This document shows positions 1-4,390 of a DNA stretch of 5,896 bases, piece after piece. Every line of letters begins with the position of its first letter. Position 1 is the first letter of the stretch. The stretch comes from Desulfobacterales bacterium C00003060 (GTDB taxonomy: Bacteria; Desulfobacterota; Desulfobacteria; Desulfobacterales; C00003060), in assembly GCA_001751085.1 (NCBI GenBank), contig MAXP01000217.1, positions 1-5,896 on the forward strand, in the 5' to 3' direction. Under the pieces are notes generated by a model. That model had not been told where the DNA came from. It searched no databases and was given only the letters and a program-made list of their open reading frames with translations. The position numbers were made by a program, and so were the translations under genes.

Positions 1-100
1 CAAGAAGCCCCAGGATTTCGCCTTTCTGGATGTCGAGACTGATCTGATCCACCGCACAGAGCTCTCGATAATACTTGGTCAGCATTTCCACATGGATCAT
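1..100 (-). CDS. ABC transporter ATP-binding subunit, N-terminal fragment (partial)
   Basis: Only the first 33 codons are in the window. They read MIHVEMLTKYY, then REL, then AVDQISLDIQKGEILGLL. This is the usual beginning of the nucleotide-binding subunit of an ABC transporter: the first beta strands, the aromatic A-loop region around YY, and the KGEILGLL strand that leads straight into Walker A. Walker A itself (expected G-P-N-G-A-G-K-T) lies just beyond the left edge. The family hydrolyses ATP at the inner face of the membrane to drive a partner permease. The MxxVExLTKxY opening and the ILGLL strand resemble exporters of the ABC-2, CcmA or GldA type, but the substrate cannot be told from this piece. 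The start is supported by AAGGAG on the minus strand (107-112), six bases before the ATG. Permease partners would be off the left edge. Confidence 0.85.
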   Translation of the reverse strand, partial: MIHVEMLTKYYRELCAVDQISLDIQKGEILGLL

Positions 101-146
101 GTCTTTCTCCTTTTCAGACTATTCCAGACCTCGTTAAGTGGCTAAC

Positions 147-300
147 TCTCAAAAAGCCCGGGTGTCCTTGAAGTTAAGGGCGCTATGCCCTCAGCTCCAT
201 GCGCTATGTGTTCCCTGCTGTAAATGACGTTCAGCGGTTCTCCTTGCCCTGCAGAGCAACCCTAATAGGGGCTGGGGGAGATTGCCCGGACTTTTTGAGA
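147..300. repeat. Inverted pair of the dispersed TTGAGA repeat (outer pair)
   Basis: The left arm TCTCAAAAAGCCCGGG (147-162) is the reverse complement of CCCGGACTTTTTGAGA (285-300), with one mismatch in 16. The DNA between contains two GCGCTATG octamers (180-187 and 201-208) and a GC-rich hairpin candidate around 243-280 (CTCC...GGAG, with CCCTAATAGGGG inside). The left copy is followed by GGTGTCC, as is the copy near 2648, so the repeat unit probably extends past the core motif. Confidence 0.55.
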
Positions 301-371
301 AGTTACGCACATCGTATGTCTTCGGTTAACCGGATATTTACCGCACATCAGTAACATCTCAAAAAGTCCAG
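285..371. repeat. Hairpin-type inverted repeat of the TTGAGAAGTTAC family
   Basis: GGACTTTTTGAGAAGTTAC (288-306) and its reverse complement GTAACATCTCAAAAAGTCC (351-369) match at 18 of 19 positions and enclose 44 bp. The intervening DNA holds a second short repeat, GCACATC, directly repeated next to each arm (307-313 and 343-349), and the palindrome GGTTAACC. The arrangement is what a small non-autonomous element or two head-to-head copies of a dispersed repeat would look like. Confidence 0.6.
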
Positions 372-418
372 GTAAAGTCCTGAGATTAGGCCCGCCGACA
401 GGTAATTATAGTATTTCA

Positions 419-449
419 GATTGCGGATTGCGGATTGCGGATTGCGGAT
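419..449 (+). repeat. Tandem GATTGCG heptamer array
   Basis: Four perfect copies of GATTGCG followed by a partial GAT. The copies are directly adjacent with no spacers, so this is a simple short tandem repeat and not a CRISPR array. Slippage would be expected to change the copy number. Just downstream, GCGTAACTTC (463-472) matches ten bases of the inverse TTGAGAAGTTAC motif and may be a truncated copy. Confidence 0.85.
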
Positions 450-592
450 GCAGATCATTTTAGCGTAACTTCACATGGTTATCAGGACAACTCATTCCTC
501 AAATTTGCAAGTATTTTTCTGAAAAGCTTCATATTTGAAAACGGCTGAAACTCGCTTATAAGTGAGCCTGGCCTGGACAAACCGGATAAACC

Positions 593-700
593 GGACAAGC
601 TGAAAGCTCAAGGCTGAAAGCTCAAAGCAACACAATTAAATCCCATGGTCTTAGCTTTTCTTCCTTTCAGCCTTGAGCTTTGAGTTTTCAGCTTTTGTCC
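593..700. repeat. Imperfect inverted repeat with GCTGAAAG/GCTCAAGG arms
   Basis: The inner arms are exact: GCTCAAGGCTGAAAG (606-620) and CTTTCAGCCTTGAGC (664-678), 15 of 15. The outer arms AAGCTGAAA (597-605) and TTTCAGCTT (686-694) also match, but the right side carries about seven extra bases (TTTGAGT) between its two blocks. GGAC and GTCC flank the outside. The arms themselves are built from near-repeats of GCTGAAAGCTCAA, so strand exchange within the array could have produced the asymmetry. No coding sense is visible. Confidence 0.7.
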
Positions 701-715
701 ACCTGTCGGATCAGA

Positions 716-750
716 TTATTGAGAAGTCGCCGGGCTTATTGAGAAGATAC
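716..750 (+). repeat. Two directly repeated copies of TTATTGAGAAG
   Basis: TTATTGAGAAG occurs at 716-726 and again at 736-746, a 20-bp period. The second copy, preceded by CCGGGC, continues into ATACGCAC; the copy at 293-310 similarly continues into TTACGCAC. They belong to the dispersed family with copies near 147, 288, 351, 2642 and 4308. Confidence 0.6.
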
Positions 751-910
751 GCACAGCAATGTTAACCATTTGATTTAACTACTATAAATACGACTTGCAG
801 TTAAGCAATATATACACTTTTTCTGTATTGTCAAGCCATTTACATGATAAGAGCATCGATTGATTATAAGGGCCTACGCATAAGCTCAATGGGTACATTT
901 TTGAAAGCAC

Positions 911-975
911 TTGACACCATATGCTGACCGATATTAATATTTCTGTTCAAATACTTTGAGCTAATACTATATTAG
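911..975 (+). promoter_or_regulatory. Possible promoter with adjacent AT palindromes
   Basis: TTGACA (911-916) is a perfect sigma-70 -35 hexamer. The best -10 candidate is TAATAT (935-940), with an 18-bp spacer and four of six consensus positions. The -10 lies in the 10-base palindrome ATATTAATAT (931-940). A second small inverted repeat, CTAATA-CTA-TATTAG (961-975), lies about three helical turns downstream and could be an operator. A transcript from here would enter the nested inverted repeat at 1027-1187, not a gene. The DNA is AT-rich, so a chance match is quite possible. Confidence 0.25.
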
Positions 976-1026
976 CAGATTAATACCTTGGATGGGTGTA
1001 AATCATGGCTGCAGAGGCTTGCACCA

Positions 1027-1187
1027 TATACCTCGAAAGGCCACAAATGACACTTCTTCGCCGGCCATGAACATCAATAGCCGCGTTGCTCAGGCTTGTA
1101 ATAGCAAGCTATTCCGCGCCTTCGCGCCTTGCTCTTGATGCTCATGACTCACCGAGAAAATCACCATTTATGACCTTCCGAGGTATA
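1027..1187. repeat. Long nested inverted repeat (possible structured RNA or MITE)
   Basis: Three pairs of arms nest in order. The outer pair (1027-1050 with 1164-1187) matches at 20 of 24 positions. The middle pair, CATGAACATCAATAGC (1066-1081) with GCTCTTGATGCTCATG (1131-1146), matches at 14 of 16. The centre has AATAGC-AA-GCTATT (1100-1113). Two adjacent CGCGCCTT copies (1115-1130) lie in the right half. All four outer-arm mismatches, and one of the two middle-arm mismatches, become G-U pairs if the minus strand is read as RNA. There is no ORF of note inside. It could be a non-autonomous mobile element, a dispersed extragenic repeat or an RNA gene. Confidence 0.6.
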
Positions 1188-1244
1188 ACATGAAGGGTAC
1201 CTGGATTTTGTGAGAAGAGTTGGGTTTGCCACCAAGGATTCTAT

Positions 1245-1268
1245 TTGTCCACCCGGTGAACTGGACAA
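1245..1268. repeat. Short inverted repeat TTGTCCA/TGGACAA
   Basis: TTGTCCA (1245-1251) and TGGACAA (1262-1268) are perfect 7-base arms around CCCGGTGAAC. Related words occur elsewhere in this spacer (TTGTCCACC near 695-703, GGACAAACCGG near 575-585), so it belongs to the local repeat vocabulary. There is no T-tract, so it is not a good terminator. Confidence 0.4.
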
Positions 1269-1338
1269 CGGGCGAACGGGATAACGGAATATTCACGTGT
1301 CAAAGGGTATGGTAAGCAACGAGAAACGGTGAGAGTCG

Positions 1339-1408
1339 TAGGTATGAGCGGTAGCTCCGGAGCCGAGGTCGGTGTCTCATCCTATGTCTAATATAGGTGC
1401 GGTGAGAC
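1339..1408 (+). promoter_or_regulatory. Structured leader candidate with two exclusive pairings
   Basis: TAGGTATGAG (1339-1348) can pair with CTCATCCTA (1376-1384, one bulge), enclosing the perfect palindrome GCTCCGGAGC (1354-1363). The same right-hand bases can instead pair downstream: GTCTCA (1374-1379) with TGAGAC (1403-1408), and CCTAT (1381-1385) with ATAGG (1393-1397). The two folds share bases and exclude each other, as in attenuators and riboswitches. The segment lies about 120 bases before the methyltransferase start. I do not recognise a known riboswitch class. A decayed group II intron or another mobile RNA is an alternative I cannot test here. Confidence 0.3.
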
Positions 1409-1526
1409 TTAATGCGCCACCGGCCCCAGAATTCTTCCGCTACGTTAACTATAAGCACTGAACAAAGCCTGGTCAAGAAAAAAAGGGTATTATTTCCATG
1501 GCTTTGGGCCTTTTGGGTGCTGTACA

Positions 1527-2132
1527 ATGTCCAAACACAACCGCTGGGAAGAGCGATACAAAATCGAGAATACCCCTTGGGATGTGGGCAAGCCGGATTT
1601 TAATCTTACCAGCATAGTGACAAAGAGGCCAATTGGGGTTTGTAAGGCATTAGAAATCGGTTGTGGAACTGGCGATAATGCCGTGTGGCTTGCCCATCGT
1701 AATTTCATAGTAACAGGCTCTGATGTTTCTGATATTGCGATACAAAAGGCTATAGAAAAAGCTTCCAATACTGACCTCAAATGCGCATTTGTTGTGGCTG
1801 ATTTCCTGAAAGACGAAATATCCGGCGCTCCGTTTGGCTTCATATTCGATAGGGGGTGTTTTCATTCTTTTGATTCTGATAAAGAACGGAAGCGCTTTGC
1901 AGAAAATGTGGCGTCCCATTTAGAAAAGGGTGGGCTGTGGTTGAGCATCATTGGTAGTGCCGATGATCTGCCTCGCGACCATGGACCGCCTCGGCGTACG
2001 GCAAGAGACATAGTTGTCGCAGTAGAGCCATGTTTTGTTATTCTTTCGCTTCACTCAAGCCATTTCGATTCTAATCGTCCAAGACCACCAAAGGCTTGGG
2101 TTTGTCTGATGCAGAAGCGGAATAGAGCATAG
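1527..2132 (+). CDS. Class I SAM-dependent methyltransferase (thiopurine-methyltransferase-like)
   Basis: A complete 201-residue protein expected to transfer a methyl group from S-adenosylmethionine in the cytoplasm. The SAM-binding glycine loop is ALEIGCGTGDNA (41-52). The acidic residue ending strand 2 is D66 (GSDVSDIAI), and D92 follows strand 3. The N-terminus has WEERY (7-11) and TPWD (16-19), then DRGCFHSF (108-115), KGGLWL (134-139) and GPPR (153-156). The WxxRY...PWD opening, DRGCFH and GPPR are typical of the TPMT-like branch, where many bacterial members have unknown small-molecule or metalloid substrates; the substrate here is unknown. No good ribosome binding site precedes the ATG (TTTTGGGTGCTGTACA), so translation may be weak or the true start uncertain, although WEERY begins only seven residues in. 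The upstream DNA is repeat-rich; glnB follows 113 bp later on the same strand. Confidence 0.85.
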   Translation: MSKHNRWEERYKIENTPWDVGKPDFNLTSIVTKRPIGVCKALEIGCGTGDNAVWLAHRNFIVTGSDVSDIAIQKAIEKASNTDLKCAFVVADFLKDEISGAPFGFIFDRGCFHSFDSDKERKRFAENVASHLEKGGLWLSIIGSADDLPRDHGPPRRTARDIVVAVEPCFVILSLHSSHFDSNRPRPPKAWVCLMQKRNRA

Positions 2133-2160
2133 CGGGTTGACAAATCGAAAGGGGTTGAAG

Positions 2161-2584
<424 letters not shown>

Positions 2585-2641
2585 GCGTGAAGACACCACA
2601 GCAAATGGGAGACAGGGTTCAATATATTGCGCGTCTTTGTT

Positions 2642-2712
2642 GTAACTTCTCAAAAAGTTCGGAGGTTGGGTGTCCCCACCCTCAGTCAAACCCTGCAGGG
2701 GGAGAGGGGTGA
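2642..2712. repeat. Dispersed repeat copy followed by a GC-rich hairpin
   Basis: GTAACTTCTCAAAAAGTTCGG (2642-2662) is an inverse copy of the TTGAGAAGTTAC family. It is followed by GGGTGTCC (2668-2675), as is the copy at 147-167. Next comes a GC-rich imperfect inverted repeat: CCCACCCTCA (2676-2685) can pair with TGAGTGGG around 2710-2717, with the perfect palindrome CCCTGCAGGG (2691-2700) inside. It resembles the GGGAGAGGG-type extragenic repeats found in many proteobacteria. It lies between glnB and the aminotransferase gene and could act as a weak transcription barrier, but there is no T-tract. Confidence 0.55.
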
Positions 2713-2771
2713 GTGGGATAGCCTCAAGTCAAGTTGTTGGGAAGTCAGTCTATGTTGGGAGGAAGACATTG

Positions 2772-3887
2772 ATGAAAGTGCCGCTTCTGAACCTAAAGGC
2801 TCAATACCAGACTATCAAGAATGAGGTTCTGGCAGCTACTCGGGAGCTTTATGAGACCCAATGCTTTATCCTTGGGCCGGAGGTGGAGAAGCTGGAGGAA
2901 CAGATTGCCCGGTATTGTCATACTGAATATGCGGTTGGTGTATCATCCGGAACAGATGCTCTACTGATTTCGTTGATGGCCGCTGAAATCGGCCCCGGGG
3001 ATGAGGTTATCACCTCACCATATACATTCTTTGCCACGGTAGGGTCCATTGTGCGCGTGGGCGCCACTCCGGTTTTTGTTGACATAGAAGAAGATACCTA
3101 CAATATCGACCCCCAAGCGATAAGTGATAAGATAACAAAGAAGACCAAGGCAATCATCCCTGTTCATCTGTACGGTCAATGTTGTGATATGGACCCTATT
3201 CTGGAGCTGGCTCATGCCTACGATATCGTGGTCATTGAGGATGCAGCCCAGGCTATAGGTGCGGAATATAGGGGTAGAAGGGCTGGTTCTATGGGTGATA
3301 TGGGCTGTTTTTCGTTTTTTCCGTCCAAGAACCTTGGAGCCTTTGGTGACGGAGGGATGACAACTACATCCTCGGATGTCTTGTATGACAAGCTGAGGAT
3401 CTTGCGTGTACATGGTTCACATCCTAAATACTATCATAAGCTTGTTGGTGGTAACTTCCGGTTGGATGCCCTTCAGGCAGCCATCATCCTTGTGAAGCTG
3501 CCTTATCTGGAACAGTGGACCTCGGCGCGCCGGGCCAATGGCCGGTGTTATCGCGAGCTTTTCAGCCACGAGGGGTTGGATGACTTTGTCGGGCTTCCCG
3601 CAGAAAAAGAGGGTCGACACATATACAATCAATTTGTGATTGCCGTTCAAAGTCGCAGAGATGAACTCAAGAGATTCTTGAATGAGGCTGGGATTGGTAC
3701 AGAAGTCTATTATCCGGTTCCTATGCACCTGCAACCCTGTCTTCAATATCTGAACGGCAAGAAAGGGGATTTTGTACAGGCAGAATCCGCTGCAGAAAAA
3801 ACACTGGCGCTACCCATCTATGCAGAATTGACTGAGGAGCAGCAGGCGTATGTTGTACGGAAAATCAAGGCATTCTATTCGTCCTAA
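2772..3887 (+). CDS. DegT/DnrJ/EryC1/StrS-family sugar aminotransferase
   Basis: A complete 371-residue PLP-dependent enzyme of the DegT/DnrJ/EryC1/StrS family, which transfers an amino group, usually from glutamate, to a keto-sugar nucleotide for cell-surface glycans or secondary metabolites. The family start VPLLNLKAQY (3-12) is followed by LGPEVEKLE (34-42), the cofactor-phosphate loop SSGTDAL (58-64), GDEVITSPYTF (76-86), VHLYGQ (131-136) and EDAAQAIGA (156-164). D157 contacts the pyridine nitrogen and Q160 stacks on the cofactor. FSFFPSKNLGAFGDGG (180-195) carries the Schiff-base lysine K186. The protein most resembles WbpE/FdtB-type enzymes acting on 3-keto sugars; no neighbouring sugar gene confirms this. 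I place the start at 2772, preceded by GGGAGGA (2757-2763). An in-frame ATG at 2670 would add 34 residues encoded by repeat DNA and unlike the family. Confidence 0.92.
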   Translation: MKVPLLNLKAQYQTIKNEVLAATRELYETQCFILGPEVEKLEEQIARYCHTEYAVGVSSGTDALLISLMAAEIGPGDEVITSPYTFFATVGSIVRVGATPVFVDIEEDTYNIDPQAISDKITKKTKAIIPVHLYGQCCDMDPILELAHAYDIVVIEDAAQAIGAEYRGRRAGSMGDMGCFSFFPSKNLGAFGDGGMTTTSSDVLYDKLRILRVHGSHPKYYHKLVGGNFRLDALQAAIILVKLPYLEQWTSARRANGRCYRELFSHEGLDDFVGLPAEKEGRHIYNQFVIAVQSRRDELKRFLNEAGIGTEVYYPVPMHLQPCLQYLNGKKGDFVQAESAAEKTLALPIYAELTEEQQAYVVRKIKAFYSS

Positions 3888-3905
3888 CCCAACAATGTAT
3901 AAATG

Positions 3906-4121
3906 GGCATCCTTCACGACAAGTCAAAAGTAGTTTACACTTTGTTGATCTTCTGTTTTGGTAATGAAATTTGAAACTTGAAATGTGAAATTGAAAAAAA
4001 CCCAAAAAAGTAGATGCGTTACCCAATTTCAAATTTCGAATTTCCAGTTTGGACATCGCCATGCAATTCGCATAATACACGCTTTTTCGAAAAAAGTGTA
4101 AACTGGTGAATGAAGGATGCC
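3906..4121. repeat. 216-bp element with three nested inverted arm pairs
   Basis: Three exact inverted pairs occur in nested order: GGCATCCTTCA (3906-3916) with TGAAGGATGCC (4111-4121); AGTTTACACTTT (3932-3943) with AAAGTGTAAACT (4093-4104); GAAATTTGAAA (3966-3976) with TTTCAAATTTC (4027-4037). Weak similarity continues outward (ATAAAT at 3899-3904 and 4123-4128). The interior is AT-rich, with TTTTTCGAAAAA (4083-4094) as an extra palindrome. The element fills the gap between the aminotransferase stop (3887) and the tRNA gene. It contains no convincing ORF: a 90-residue minus frame (3865-4137) just tracks the repeat. It may be a MITE-like element, or a hairpin that ends transcription from upstream. 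Confidence 0.65.
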
Positions 4122-4187
4122 TATAAATGTCTTGCATTTTTTTCTTTATGGCGGTAGTTACTGAATGACAACCTGAAATACTATAGT

Positions 4188-4263
4188 GGGGATGTAGCTC
4201 AGTTGGGAGAGCGGTACGTTCGCAACGTACAGGTCAGGGGTTCAAATCCCCTCATCTCCACCA
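4188..4263 (+). tRNA. tRNA-Ala (anticodon CGC), CCA encoded
   Basis: A 76-base cloverleaf. The acceptor GGGGATG (4188-4194) pairs with CATCTCC (4253-4259) over seven pairs, including a G3-U70 wobble, the main identity element for alanyl-tRNA synthetase. The D arm is GCTC/GAGC. The anticodon stem GTACG/CGTAC encloses the loop TTCGCAA, giving anticodon CGC (4221-4223), which reads the alanine codon GCG. The T arm is AGGGG-TTCAAAT-CCCCT. The discriminator is A (4260) and the CCA end is encoded (4261-4263). Anticodon and G3-U70 agree, so the assignment is firm. It stands alone, and no clear promoter is visible close upstream. Confidence 0.96.
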
Positions 4264-4307
4264 ACAAAATCAACTATCCGAATCTTATTTATCAAACATG
4301 GTCCTCA

Positions 4308-4323
4308 CTTATTGAGAAGTTAC
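4308..4323 (+). repeat. Copy of the dispersed repeat CTTATTGAGAAGTTAC
   Basis: CTTATTGAGAAGTTAC matches the family core exactly, in the same orientation as the copies at 288-306 and 735-750. It lies between the tRNA and the 3' end of the convergent ABC-F gene. A weak hairpin follows (AAGCC at 4338-4342 with GGCTT at 4354-4358) but has no T-tract in either direction, so I do not call a terminator in this 127-base gap. Confidence 0.6.
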
Positions 4324-4390
4324 CTATAGAGATCATAAAGCCCATATATTACTGGCTTACGGCACGCAGTGAGGCATTGCTTTTCAGCGC

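Larger units (their letters stand above)
101..1526. other. Repeat-rich intergenic region with no convincing gene
   Basis: About 1.4 kb separate the divergent ABC transporter and methyltransferase genes. I see no credible protein here: the only long open frames (1300-1527 minus, 1412-1603 plus) have low-complexity or overlapping content and no recognisable motif. The DNA holds several unrelated short repeat types. These are TTGAGAAGTTAC-like copies, a repeated GCGCTATG octamer (180-187, 201-208), a GATTGCG tandem array, paired GCTGAAAG/GCTCAAGG arms, ACCGGA-type direct repeats near 581-596, and nested hairpins. Positions 755-1000 are AT-rich and contain small palindromes. The stretch reads as accumulated repeat elements, possibly with non-coding RNA or regulatory segments (listed separately). 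Confidence 0.7.

Noticed and set aside
405..410. TATAAT on the minus strand as promoter of the leftward ABC transporter
   Set aside because: No recognisable -35 at 16-18 bp; the upstream bases are the GATTGCG array, and the gene start is about 300 bases away.
419..449. CRISPR-like array
   Set aside because: Seven-base units directly adjacent with no spacers and no cas genes: a simple tandem repeat.
1300..1527. 75-residue open frame on the minus strand (and a plus-strand frame at 1412-1603)
   Set aside because: Arginine-rich or random composition, no motif, overlap with hairpin DNA and with the methyltransferase start.
2137..2142. TTGACA as a glnB promoter
   Set aside because: No acceptable -10 at 16-18 bp spacing (GATGCG), and no sigma-54 GG-N10-GC type site was found before glnB.
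2670..2771. In-frame extension of the aminotransferase by 34 residues
   Set aside because: It is encoded by repeat-derived, hairpin-rich DNA with no family similarity, and a good ribosome binding site precedes the ATG at 2772.
4188..4263. tRNA-Ala as an integration site for a genomic island
   Set aside because: No second copy of the tRNA 3' end, no integrase and no island genes are visible in the window.
4338..4358. Terminator for the ABC-F gene or tRNA
   Set aside because: Only a five-base stem with an 11-base loop and no T-tract in either direction.
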